Below are positions 30,096-38,136 of a DNA stretch of 64,000 bases, piece after piece. This stretch comes from Candidatus Sumerlaeota bacterium. GTDB taxonomy: Bacteria; Sumerlaeota; Sumerlaeia; SLMS01; JAHLLQ01. Within the stretch, counting starts at the first letter, position 1; each line of letters begins with the position of its first letter. The notes beneath the pieces are model-generated. The model ran no database searches, was not told the origin of the DNA, and worked only from the letters and a program-made list of their open reading frames with translations. Position numbers and translations under genes: made by a program. The stretch covers positions 1 to 64,000 of the forward strand of contig JASGMJ010000025.1 of NCBI GenBank assembly GCA_030156535.1, written 5' to 3'.

Positions 30096-31274
30096 ATGAC
30101 GTCTTCTCCCCGTCCTCCCCGCTCTTCCTCCCTCGATGCCTACGACGGTTCGAGCGCTGCCTATGGCCTAATCGACCGCGCCGTTGGAATCCGCAAGGGC
30201 TTTGGCGACGATGCACGTGTTGTGCGGATCGCGGCGCGCTCGGGACTGCGCAATCATCTGAACCTGCTGATTCCCGGTCTGGCCGCTCTCTTGATTGCCG
30301 GATTGCTGCTCGTGGAGAAGTTCGGGTTTCGGGCCGACTTTGGCCCTGCCGCCGCTGCCTGGCGTGTGTTCGTCATCGACTTCGTGGTCTTCTTCTTCGC
30401 GGCTCTTTCCGGTTGGAACATGGTGCGCACCTGGCGCGAGAATCCCAATCAGGTCGAGGAACTCAGCCTTTCGCCGCTGCCGCCCAAAGTCGTCGCTGCC
30501 ACGTTCACGGCCGCGCCCGTCATCGCCTGGGGCGTGGTACTCTTTGGCGTCGCGCTGTTTGATCTCCTCACGCCGTCCATGGCCATTCGCGGGCTGCTTC
30601 CCTTTTTCGAAGGTGGCCCGGTGGATGCCACGGCACTGTTCATCGACGTTTTTCCCTCTCTGGGTGTTCACCTGCTGGTGACTCCGTTTTTCCTTCTGTT
30701 CCACTTCGAGTCCGCACGTCTGGCGCACTGGATGTTCGTGATCCATGCCGTGCCGCGCGTCAGCCTGCGGCGGGCGGGCTTGCTGAATCTGCTGGCCGTC
30801 GGGGGAATCGTTGCGGGCCTCTCGTCGGTGGGAGCAGCGATCTCCCTTTTTGTCGTTCTCTTCATCGGACTGGGCGGTGCGATTCTGGGCGTCGAAGTCT
30901 TCGAGAGCACCTCCACATGGCTCTTCGCCTCGATTCCGGGGCTCATCACCGTTGCCTTCCTCAAGCGCCAGATCACACGCATCTACGAGTCATCGTTCCA
31001 GCGCGCCTGGCTTCTCTTTCAATGGAACGGTGCAGGAGAATCGACCCAGCCGGCGCAGTACGCCAGCCACTACCACGACATTCTTCCCTTCTGGGAAGCG
31101 TATTTCGCGATGGTCGAGGAAGAGAACGCCAACGTCTCGCCCCACAAGCGCACCGCCACCCGGCGCTTCCAGGAGATCGTTGCGAAAATCGAAGTCGAAC
31201 GCCGTGCCCGCCAGGCCGCCCTGCACCCCGATCTCGTACCCGCCCCCGAGGCCGACGACGTTCAGCGCGTGTAG
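30096..31274 (+). CDS. Polytopic membrane protein of unknown function
   Basis: I do not recognise this 392-aa protein. About six hydrophobic segments are visible (roughly at 53-75, 88-108, 130-158, 185-205, 228-258 and 262-290). A short cytoplasmic N-terminus and a ~100-aa soluble, charged C-terminus (SFQRAWLLFQWNGAG to the end) flank them. The pattern resembles permease-like subunits of ABC-2 exporters, but no signature is clear and no ATPase gene is adjacent. Its last 13 bases overlap the convergent rex gene. It follows priA by 81 bases. Confidence 0.65.
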   Translation: MTSSPRPPRSSSLDAYDGSSAAYGLIDRAVGIRKGFGDDARVVRIAARSGLRNHLNLLIPGLAALLIAGLLLVEKFGFRADFGPAAAAWRVFVIDFVVFFFAALSGWNMVRTWRENPNQVEELSLSPLPPKVVAATFTAAPVIAWGVVLFGVALFDLLTPSMAIRGLLPFFEGGPVDATALFIDVFPSLGVHLLVTPFFLLFHFESARLAHWMFVIHAVPRVSLRRAGLLNLLAVGGIVAGLSSVGAAISLFVVLFIGLGGAILGVEVFESTSTWLFASIPGLITVAFLKRQITRIYESSFQRAWLLFQWNGAGESTQPAQYASHYHDILPFWEAYFAMVEEENANVSPHKRTATRRFQEIVAKIEVERRARQAALHPDLVPAPEADDVQRV

Positions 31275-31954
31275 AAGCTCAGGCTCTCCATCTCCAACGC
31301 CAAATCGACGTAGTGGATCTTCACGTGTTCGGGCGTCTGCAAGCGCACGGGGACGAAGTTGAGGATGGCACTGATTCCGGCCGCGATCAGACGGTTCGCC
31401 ACTGCCTGGGCGGCTTCGCTCGAAACCGTCAGGATTGCGAACCCGATGGCGTGCTCGGCCAGGCGCTTTTCCAACTCGTCGATGTGGTAGACCGGGATTC
31501 CGGCCGCGCCGATGCGTGGGGCGCTCACCTCCTTGTCGAAGGCGCAGACGATCCGGAAGCCCTGGCGCGTGAAGCCACCATAGGAGAGAAGGGCCGTTCC
31601 GAGATGGCCGACGCCGACGAGAGCCACCTGCAACTCGCGATCAGTTCCGAGAATTCTCCGCAGGTTTCTGCGCAGGTCGCCCACCGGGTAGCCGAAGCCG
31701 GGAACGCCGAATTGGCCGAAGTACGCGAGGTCCTTGCGTACTTGGGCGGAAGTGAAGCCCAGCAGGCGGGAAAGCTCGCTGGAGCTGACCTTCTCGGCCT
31801 GCTGGCGTTCAAGTTCCTGAAGGGCGCGGGCGTAGAGCGAAAGCCGCTTGATGACCGCTGCGGGGATTTTTCGGCCGTCCAAGCTGGAGCCCGAATCCGC
31901 CGGCGTGTCCGGGTGGGAAGTGCCCCGCGGGGCTTTCGGCCGTTTTGCCGTCAT
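31262..31954 (-). CDS. rex: Redox-sensing transcriptional repressor Rex
   Basis: This 230-aa NAD(H)-responsive repressor has an N-terminal winged helix (~35-85: IPAAVIKRLSLYARALQEL, SELSRLLGFTSAQVRKDLAY, FGQFGVPGFGYPV) and a Rossmann domain with VALVGVGHLGTAL. A C-terminal domain-swap helix (VDLALEMESLSFYTR) closes it. Rex leaves its operators when NADH rises and so controls fermentation and respiration genes. A Rex-like palindrome lies 27 bases upstream of the start. The first 25 residues are a low-complexity extension that may be an artefact of the chosen start. Confidence 0.95.
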   Translation of the reverse strand: MTAKRPKAPRGTSHPDTPADSGSSLDGRKIPAAVIKRLSLYARALQELERQQAEKVSSSELSRLLGFTSAQVRKDLAYFGQFGVPGFGYPVGDLRRNLRRILGTDRELQVALVGVGHLGTALLSYGGFTRQGFRIVCAFDKEVSAPRIGAAGIPVYHIDELEKRLAEHAIGFAILTVSSEAAQAVANRLIAAGISAILNFVPVRLQTPEHVKIHYVDLALEMESLSFYTR

Positions 31955-31980
31955 GAGAGAAACCGCCCGGTTGGAAGTCT

Positions 31981-31994
31981 GTGAAAACCTTCAC
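31981..31994. promoter_or_regulatory. Candidate Rex operator upstream of rex
   Basis: GTGAA-AACC-TTCAC is a perfect 14-bp palindrome, in the wider form TGTGA-N6-TCACG. The Rex consensus is TTGTGA-N6-TCACAA, so each half site keeps the core. It lies 27 bp before the rex start, which fits autoregulation. Confidence 0.6.
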
Positions 31995-32060
31995 GGGAGC
32001 GGCATTCGCGGCAAGCCGAGAGTGAAACGCGAGGCGATCGCAAGATGCCCATGCTGCAGG

Positions 32061-32098
32061 AAAAGCGGCCGGCCTTCATCAGAGTGAAAGCCGGCCGC
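32061..32098 (-). terminator. Terminator of the DUF4912 gene
   Basis: On the minus strand GCGGCCGGC pairs with GCCGGCCGC across a ~20-base loop and is followed by TTTTCC. It lies 40 bases after the stop of the DUF4912 gene. Confidence 0.75.
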
Positions 32099-32137
32099 GA
32101 GGTTGTCGGATTGATTGGAGGAATGGCGCGCTCGCCG

Positions 32138-33568
32138 TCAGATCGTCCGCCGCGTTACCACCGGCATGACCGAGCGGGTTTCTTCACCATCGGCGCTCGA
32201 CGCCTCGACGGGGAACTCGAGCGTTCCATTCGGCAGCGCCATGCGCACGCCGAACGTTCCGTCGGCATTCAGGCGAATGTCGCGCCCCATGAAGCGCACC
32301 TTCGCGTCCGGTTCCGTGGCGCCGTAGACGATCACTTCCGCGTCCACGACGAGCCAGAATCCGCGTTCACGTTCCGCTGCCAAGTCGTGCTTCGAGAGGC
32401 TTCTGACCATAAACTCGCTGCCGAGCAGCTCGGCGCTGAAGCCGCCCCAGCTCGACGTCTGTTCCGCCAGACGCTTCTGGAGTTCGGCGACGAAGTCCGC
32501 GCTGCTCAGGTGCGAGGAGACCGAAACGCCGCCGGACATGCGGAGCAACTGCAAGTGGCTCTCTTCCTCGGCCGGGCCCCAGCTCCAATCGAAATCGTCG
32601 GAGAGGCGGTGCGTCGGCATCGTAAACACGTTGGAGCGGACGATGGTGCGGAACGCCCCCTTTTCGCCGAGAGCGCCGAGTTCCACGAGGAACTCGCGCC
32701 CCGTTCCTCCCACGTGAACGTACCACGAGTTCGTGTAGTCCATCACGGGGACGTCGACTTTGGAGTGCGCGCGCGAGCGGTCGTTGCCCAGTCCCGTGAC
32801 GTCATAGAGGCGAAGGACAAGCGGCTGGCCGGTGGCAGAGAGTTCGAACTCGCGGCGCGTTGCCTCGGAAATCTCCCAGTACACGAAAATCCAGTCGGCG
32901 TCGCGCACGAGGACGGAAATCCGGGTTTCGTCGTAGCCGTCGGGGAGGGGCGGAATGTCGAGCACGCCCGCAGCCGAGTCCGTACGCGGGCGCACGGACT
33001 CTTCCACCGAAGACTTTGCCTGACGATAAAGGATGCTGCCATTGATGGTCGAGCCGGCGGCCGCACGGCGGCGAACGGGTTCAATGCGGCCGCTCTCGCC
33101 CGTTTCCACGCGGTCCATTATGTGACGCACTGCCGTCTTGGCGGCGACGGGGGTAGAGGCCGTGATCTTCGAGGCGGAAGGTTTGACGCCCTCGAGCTTG
33201 CTTGCGGCCTTCTTGGGTGCGATTGCGGAGCCGGGTTCTGGGGTGGAGACCGGTGCTTCCGGAGTGGCCGTCTTGCGGACGGCTTTCTTTGCGGCCTTCT
33301 TCGGCGCGGCCTTCTTGGCGGCAGTTTTTTTTGCCGCCTTTTTTGTGGCCTTTTTTGCGGCGGGTTTCGGCGCGGACGCGGTTTCCGCAGCAGCCTTCTT
33401 CACCGCCTTCTTGGCGGCGGTCTTCTTCACGGCGGCCTTCTTCGCGGCTGGCTTGCTGGCCGCTTTCTTGGCAGCAGGCTTCTGGGTGGGAGCGGCGGCT
33501 TCCTTCGGCTCCGGCTGGGCGGCTGCAGATTTGGGCTCGCCTTTGCTTTTTGCTGCTTTCTTCGCCAT
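32138..33568 (-). CDS. DUF4912 protein with Lys/Ala-rich histone H1-like tail
   Basis: The 476-aa protein begins with ~150 residues of alternating KKAA/AKKA repeats with Pro and Thr, like the tail of histone H1 or Hc1. A DUF4912 domain follows at about 210-340 (DETRISVLVRDADWIFVYWEIS). The rest is a second beta-rich half ending in a repeat-like segment (VRFMGRDIRLNADGTFGVRM). DUF4912 is widespread but without known activity; the carbohydrate-binding-like fold suggested for it is inference. The tail would bind DNA or other polyanions. AGGAGAG lies 11 bases before the start at 33568. A terminator follows the stop. It is divergent from rpsU. Confidence 0.8.
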   Translation of the reverse strand: MAKKAAKSKGEPKSAAAQPEPKEAAAPTQKPAAKKAASKPAAKKAAVKKTAAKKAVKKAAAETASAPKPAAKKATKKAAKKTAAKKAAPKKAAKKAVRKTATPEAPVSTPEPGSAIAPKKAASKLEGVKPSASKITASTPVAAKTAVRHIMDRVETGESGRIEPVRRRAAAGSTINGSILYRQAKSSVEESVRPRTDSAAGVLDIPPLPDGYDETRISVLVRDADWIFVYWEISEATRREFELSATGQPLVLRLYDVTGLGNDRSRAHSKVDVPVMDYTNSWYVHVGGTGREFLVELGALGEKGAFRTIVRSNVFTMPTHRLSDDFDWSWGPAEEESHLQLLRMSGGVSVSSHLSSADFVAELQKRLAEQTSSWGGFSAELLGSEFMVRSLSKHDLAAERERGFWLVVDAEVIVYGATEPDAKVRFMGRDIRLNADGTFGVRMALPNGTLEFPVEASSADGEETRSVMPVVTRRTI

Positions 33569-34110
33569 GATCCGTTCTGCTCTCCTGAGTGTTCCGCGAT
33601 TCGTCCTGGTGCGCGTTGGTCTGGTCCAGGTGATTGCGGCCCGGATGCCGCTCAATGCCAGCGTACCTCCCGGGTCTCCCTGTTTCCATCTGACTCCACG
33701 TAGTATGCAAAGCGTTCGCCACTTCGCCAGCGAAAGCCGGTCTCTTGATTCGATTTACTCGACAACGGTTTATAGTCCGAGCCGCAAGCCCTTTACCTGC
33801 TGGCCTGTCAGCCATTCCTCGTGGAAAAGCAGCTCCTCCCCGGCCATTGGGAGGGGGAAACGTGGGGTCTGTGTCTCGAAAGAGCGGATGGAGAGATGCT
33901 CCGATTCGCTCAACCGGGGCACTTTGCCCCGCTATTCGCTCAGGTGCATCGATTCGGTCACATTGCAGTAAAGGCTTTTCAGAGCGCGAGGCGGAGGGAG
34001 AAAGACGCCGGCTCTCCGCCCTCGCAATCCTCCTTGACCTGCGGCCGGGGGCTGACTACCACCACCCCTCTGTGCCCACCCCGGGCTGGAAGCGAGGTGA
34101 ATCTCCACCC
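33569..34110. other. 542-bp divergent region upstream of rpsU
   Basis: No coding frame is credible. A TTGATT ... TATAGT pair (33745 and 33771) could be a promoter but the 20-base spacing is long. An imperfect GC-rich inverted repeat lies near 33990-34020 (GGCGGAG ... CTCCGCC), which may be a terminator-like or leader structure ahead of rpsU. Confidence 0.4.
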
Positions 34111-34323
34111 ATGGCCACCATCCGAGTGGAAGAAGGCGAGCCGATCGATCGCGCTCTCAAGCGTTTCAAGAAGGAATGCCAGAAGGCCGGCATCCTTTCC
34201 GAGGTCCGTCGCCGCAAGTTCCACGAGAAGCCATCCGTGAAGAAGAAGCGGAAGCAGGAAGCCGCAATGCGTAAGCTGCGGCGTCGCATGCTCAAGCTTC
34301 AGCGGCGTCTTGAACGCTCCTGA
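34111..34323 (+). CDS. rpsU: Ribosomal protein S21
   Basis: The 70-aa small-subunit protein shows the S21 signature: ATIRVEEGEPIDRALKRFKK, then EVRRRKFHEKPSVKKKRK, and a basic C-terminal helix. In E. coli S21 is needed for base pairing of mRNA Shine-Dalgarno sequences. The length is typical for the family. It is monocistronic, with its own terminator at 34359. In this lineage the gene lies upstream of hisD. Confidence 0.96.
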   Translation: MATIRVEEGEPIDRALKRFKKECQKAGILSEVRRRKFHEKPSVKKKRKQEAAMRKLRRRMLKLQRRLERS

Positions 34324-34358
34324 CCGGGATTCACCTCCCACTAACCCTGTACCCATCC

Positions 34359-34397
34359 TCCGGCGTTCCCTATCATGGGGAACGCCGGATTCTTTTC
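34359..34397 (+). terminator. Rho-independent terminator after rpsU
   Basis: A 12-bp perfect stem (TCCGGCGTTCCC with GGGAACGCCGGA) with a seven-base loop is followed by TTCTTTTC. It separates rpsU from hisD. Confidence 0.92.
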
Positions 34398-34551
34398 ACC
34401 CCGCCACCCGGGCGGCGGATTCTTCCGCGCAGGCGAATCAAAAAAGCACGAATCTTGAAAAACGCCTGCTTCCCGTATGTCTTCCTGCTGGACCACCGGG
34501 AGACGCCTGCCGTTTCCTTTCTCCCCAAATTGTTTTGGAAGTCCTTTCGGT

Positions 34552-35865
34552 ATGATCCCCGTCTTCACCCTTCCCCGCGACCGCTCGGCCATCGCCGAGC
34601 GTCTTGCCTATAATCCGACCGAAGACTCCGCGACCCGCAAGGCCGTCGAGCGCATCGTTGCCGACATTCGCCGCGGAGGCGACCGCGCCCTGCTCAAGGC
34701 AACGCATCAGTTCGATGGCGTCAGGCTCGCGGTATCGGACCTTCGCATTCCCGAGACGCAGCTTGAAGAAGCCTGGAAGGCCCTGCCCGCCAGCCTGCGC
34801 GCCGCCATGCGTCTGGCTGCAAAACGCATCCGCGCCTTCCATAAGCGTCAGTTGCGCAAATCGTGGACAATGACCGACGCGCAGGGCTTTCGCCTGTCCC
34901 AGCGCTGGACGCCCTTGCAGAACGTCGGCCTCTATGTTCCCGGCGGTGCCGCCGCGTATCCCAGCTCCGTGTTGATGAACGCCATTCCCGCCCAGGTGGC
35001 CGGGGTCGAGCGCATCGTGGCAGTGACACCTCCGGCGCGCGAAGGGGTGTTCGGCTCCGCAACGCTGGGCGCCCTGTACCTGGCAGGTGTCACCGAAGTC
35101 TATCAGGTGGGCGGAGCCCAGGCCGTTGCCGCGCTCGCGTATGGCACCGAGACGATACCCCGCGTGGACAAGGTGGTCGGCCCGGGGAATCGCTATGTGG
35201 CGGAGGCCAAGCGCCTTCTGTACGGAACGATCAGCATCGACATGGTGGCGGGGCCGAGCGAAGTGATGATCCTCGCCGATGCCTCCGCGCCGCTGGAGTG
35301 GATTGCGGCCGACATGCTGGCGCAGGCGGAGCACGATCCCGCCGCCCAGGCCGTAGCCGTGTTGATCGGCCGTAAGGACGGCAAGACGCTCGCCCGTGAA
35401 GTTGCCCGCCAGGTGGCCGCCGCGCCGCGCCGCGCGATTCTGGAGAAGTCGCTCCCTGCCTGCGGAGCGATCATTCAGGTGAAGTCGCTCGACGCGGCTA
35501 TCGAACTGGCCAACGAGAAAGCACCCGAGCACCTGGAACTACTGGTCGAGAACGCGCGTGCGGCTGCCAAACAGATCCGGCACGCGGGATCGATCTTCAT
35601 CGGCCGCTACTCCGTGGAAGCGATCGGCGACTACATTGCCGGTCCCAATCACGTTCTCCCCACCGGGGGCACGGCGCGGTTCTTCTCGCCTTTGTCCGTG
35701 CAGGATTTCCTCAAGCTGACGCAACTGATCGAGTGCGGGCCCAAGGGAATCAAGGCGGTGGGGGAGCAGGCCGCCGGATTTGCCGACGCCGAAGGGCTCG
35801 ATGCCCACGCACGCTCGATCCGCTACCGTCTTGAATCGTTCGACAGAAAGCGCAGCCGCTCATGA
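34552..35865 (+). CDS. hisD: Histidinol dehydrogenase
   Basis: The 437-aa zinc enzyme oxidises histidinol to histidine, the last step of histidine synthesis. Motifs are YVPGGAAAYPSSVLMNA, RYVAEAKRLLYGTISIDM, GPSEVMILAD, QAEHDPAAQAVAV (zinc ligands Gln/His), KAPEHLELLVENA, YIAGPNHVLPTGGTARF and the C-terminal AHARSIRYR with the zinc His. All catalytic residues are in place. The ATG at 34552 gives the family N-terminus. The stop overlaps the start of hisC by four bases (ATGA), so the two are translationally coupled. No other his genes are in the window. Confidence 0.96.
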   Translation: MIPVFTLPRDRSAIAERLAYNPTEDSATRKAVERIVADIRRGGDRALLKATHQFDGVRLAVSDLRIPETQLEEAWKALPASLRAAMRLAAKRIRAFHKRQLRKSWTMTDAQGFRLSQRWTPLQNVGLYVPGGAAAYPSSVLMNAIPAQVAGVERIVAVTPPAREGVFGSATLGALYLAGVTEVYQVGGAQAVAALAYGTETIPRVDKVVGPGNRYVAEAKRLLYGTISIDMVAGPSEVMILADASAPLEWIAADMLAQAEHDPAAQAVAVLIGRKDGKTLAREVARQVAAAPRRAILEKSLPACGAIIQVKSLDAAIELANEKAPEHLELLVENARAAAKQIRHAGSIFIGRYSVEAIGDYIAGPNHVLPTGGTARFFSPLSVQDFLKLTQLIECGPKGIKAVGEQAAGFADAEGLDAHARSIRYRLESFDRKRSRS

Positions 35866-36932
35866 CTTCCCGCACTCCCGCCATCCCCGCTCCCCGCAAG
35901 AGTGTCGCGGGGATGAAGCCCTACCTTCCGGGCGAGCAACCAGCCGATCCCGCGATCATCAAGCTGAACACGAACGAAAACCCCTATCCTCCGGCTCCCG
36001 GGGTCACCCGGGCGCTTCATGCACTGACGGAAGCACGTCTGCGCAAGTACCCCGATCCGGTATGCCGCCGCCTGCGCGAGGCAGTGGGTGGGAGTCTGGG
36101 CCTTGCGGCGGAGAGCATCATCGTCACCAACGGGTCCGACGAAATCCTGAAGATGGCCGTGGAAGCCTACGTCGGCCCCGGGGATTCCGTGGGCTATCTC
36201 TGGCCGACGTACTCGCTCTATCCCGTTTTCGTGGAGGAGGCTGGTGCGAAGGAAGTGCGCCTGCCGTGGAAGGAAGGCGGCCCTTCGCAGGAAGAGGTGC
36301 TGCTCGACGCGCCACGCGATCTGCGCCTGCTGTACATCACGAATCCCAACCCGCCCATCGGGCTGCCCGTGGATTTGGCGGTGACGCGGCGGGTGGCGAA
36401 GGAGCGGCCGGAAACGCTGGTCGTCGTCGACGAAGCCTACATTGCCTACGGAGGCGAGTCCGCCGTGGCGCTGGTGCGCGAGGGCCTGCCGAACGTGCTG
36501 GTGACGCGGACTTTCTCGAAGTCCCACAGTCTGGCGGGGATGCGCGTGGGCCTTGGCCTCGCGGTGCCCGAGCTCATGGACGTGCTTTACCGGGTGAAAG
36601 ATTCCTACAACGTGAACGTGGCGGCGCAGGAAGCGGCGTTGGCGTCGTGGACGGACGCAGAGCACACACGGGAAGTCGTGGAGTGCGTTTGCCGGACGCG
36701 CGCGTGGACACGCGAGCGGCTGGTGGCGCTCGGATTCGATGTTCCCGAAAGCCAGGGCAATTTCTTGTTTGCCCGCCGGGCCGATGCGGCGGAGCTTTTT
36801 CAGCGCCTTCGCGGAAAAAAGATCCTCGTCCGGTACTTCGACACCCCGGAATTGCGCGGCGGCCTGAGGATTACCATTGGCACCGACGAAGAAATGCGTG
36901 CTTTGGTGGGTGCCTTGGAAAGCGCGGAGTGA
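35862..36932 (+). CDS. hisC: Histidinol-phosphate aminotransferase
   Basis: This 356-aa fold-type I PLP enzyme converts imidazole-acetol phosphate to histidinol phosphate. Seen are KLNTNENPYPPAPGV, VTNGSDEILKMAV, ITNPNPPIGLPVD (family NPNNPTG, slightly altered), VVVDEAYIAYGGESA and the PLP lysine Lys220 in RTFSKSHSLAGMRVGLG. The substitution NPNPPIG is unusual but keeps the Asn that contacts PLP. The gene is coupled to hisD. No terminator is evident after the stop. Confidence 0.95.
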   Translation: MTSRTPAIPAPRKSVAGMKPYLPGEQPADPAIIKLNTNENPYPPAPGVTRALHALTEARLRKYPDPVCRRLREAVGGSLGLAAESIIVTNGSDEILKMAVEAYVGPGDSVGYLWPTYSLYPVFVEEAGAKEVRLPWKEGGPSQEEVLLDAPRDLRLLYITNPNPPIGLPVDLAVTRRVAKERPETLVVVDEAYIAYGGESAVALVREGLPNVLVTRTFSKSHSLAGMRVGLGLAVPELMDVLYRVKDSYNVNVAAQEAALASWTDAEHTREVVECVCRTRAWTRERLVALGFDVPESQGNFLFARRADAAELFQRLRGKKILVRYFDTPELRGGLRITIGTDEEMRALVGALESAE

Positions 36933-37088
36933 TCAGCGGCAGGGAGTGTTTCGACCAAGGCGTTTATTCGCCGGGATTTTGGGGTTGCGCCTGACTGTTG
37001 TCAGACCTAGATCGTGGGGCGTGAACATCAGGGAAGCACTGGAAAACCGGCAGTAAAAGAAGCTATCTTGAACGGGAGTTCGTCCGGA

Positions 37089-37469
37089 ATGACGCAGAAG
37101 AAAACCGCCCGTCTCCTTGTATTGGCCACTCTGGCCTTGGGCCTTGCCATCGCTGCTCCGCATCAGGCCAGCGCGGGCGGTCCGCTGTACCGCACGACCT
37201 ACCCCTCGAAAGTGACCCACAAGTTGTGGAGTGGGGTCTCCAACATCTTTTTCTGCTGGTGCGAGATTCCCATCGAAATGAACCGGGAGATCCAGAACAC
37301 GGATCCGTTCACGGGGACGTTCGTGGGACTCGGCCAGGGCATCGTTTATACGGGGCGCCGTCTGGGCCTCGGCGTCTTCGATGTCGTTACCTGCCCGTTT
37401 GACATCTACGACAACAACTACCAGACGATTCAACGCACCGAGTTTCCGTTCATCGACGAAGTAGAATAA
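37089..37469 (+). CDS. Exported TIGR04073-family protein (exosortase-system associated), copy 1
   Basis: The 126-aa protein has a signal peptide (RLLVLATLALGLAIAAPHQASAG). The conserved core starts THKLWSGVSNIFFCWCEIPI and continues NTDPFTGTFVGLGQGIVYTG and VFDVVTCPFD. This is the pattern of TIGR04073, small exported proteins found in genomes with an exosortase (PEP-CTERM-type) system. Molecular function is unknown. Two cysteines in FFCWCEIP are not shared with copy 2. GGGAG lies nine bases before the ATG at 37089. A paralogue begins 61 bases after its stop, so they may be one transcription unit. Confidence 0.82.
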   Translation: MTQKKTARLLVLATLALGLAIAAPHQASAGGPLYRTTYPSKVTHKLWSGVSNIFFCWCEIPIEMNREIQNTDPFTGTFVGLGQGIVYTGRRLGLGVFDVVTCPFDIYDNNYQTIQRTEFPFIDEVE

Positions 37470-37530
37470 CGGTTCCCCGCAGGAACCGATTTCATTACCA
37501 CCGCCCCGACCCTAGGAGGACATCCGGTCC

Positions 37531-38055
37531 ATGAGCCTGCGCCTCACCCTTCCCCGTCTGATGCTGTTTCTGGGCTTCTTTGCCTTCGCAACGGCGATCA
37601 CCGCCGTTCCGACCACCGCCTACGCCCAAGGCGACGAAGACGTCTACCGCGAGAACACCGACGTCCAGAAGATGTTCCACAAGCTGGGACGCGGCATTTC
37701 CAACGTCCTGCTCGGCTGGGTTGAAATCCCGAAGAACATCGCCAAGGAATGGCGCCGCACCGAGCCGTTCACCGGCACCATCGTCGGCTCCGTCAAGGGC
37801 ATCGGCTGGGCTGTCGCCCGCACGCTGTCCGGCGTCTACGAAATCATTTCGTTCCCCTTCCCCGTTCCGCGCAACTACGAGCCCATCATGTATCCCGAGT
37901 TCGTTCTACCAAGTGTCTGGGGCGAACGCCTCCCGATCTATCAGGATGAATTCCTGGCCTCGGAGTCGGGCAGGAGCGCCGCAATCTCCAACAGCAGCAA
38001 TCAGCCCACCTACGGGCAGACGTTCAACCGCGAGAGCGCCGCGCGCAGCTACTGA
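37531..38055 (+). CDS. Exported TIGR04073-family protein (exosortase-system associated), copy 2
   Basis: The 174-aa paralogue of the previous gene has a signal peptide (LMLFLGFFAFATAITAVPTTAYA). It shows the same core: HKLGRGISNVLLGWVEIPKN, RTEPFTGTIVGSVKGIGWAV, YEIISFPFPVPRNYEP. The C-terminus is ~50 residues longer than copy 1 and polar. AGGAGGA is 10 bases before the ATG, a strong ribosome-binding site. No PEP-CTERM protein or exosortase gene is in the window. A strong terminator follows at 38083. Confidence 0.85.
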   Translation: MSLRLTLPRLMLFLGFFAFATAITAVPTTAYAQGDEDVYRENTDVQKMFHKLGRGISNVLLGWVEIPKNIAKEWRRTEPFTGTIVGSVKGIGWAVARTLSGVYEIISFPFPVPRNYEPIMYPEFVLPSVWGERLPIYQDEFLASESGRSAAISNSSNQPTYGQTFNRESAARSY

Positions 38056-38082
38056 TCCCGCTCCCTTCCATCAGAAAACGCG

Positions 38083-38115
38083 AACCGGCTCCCCGAAAAG
38101 GAGCCGGTTTTTTTG
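38083..38115 (+). terminator. Rho-independent terminator after the TIGR04073 pair
   Basis: A 10-bp stem (AACCGGCTCC with GGAGCCGGTT) with a seven-base loop is followed by a run of seven T. Confidence 0.95.
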
Positions 38116-38136
38116 TGGTGTGGGAGGCACACTTTT

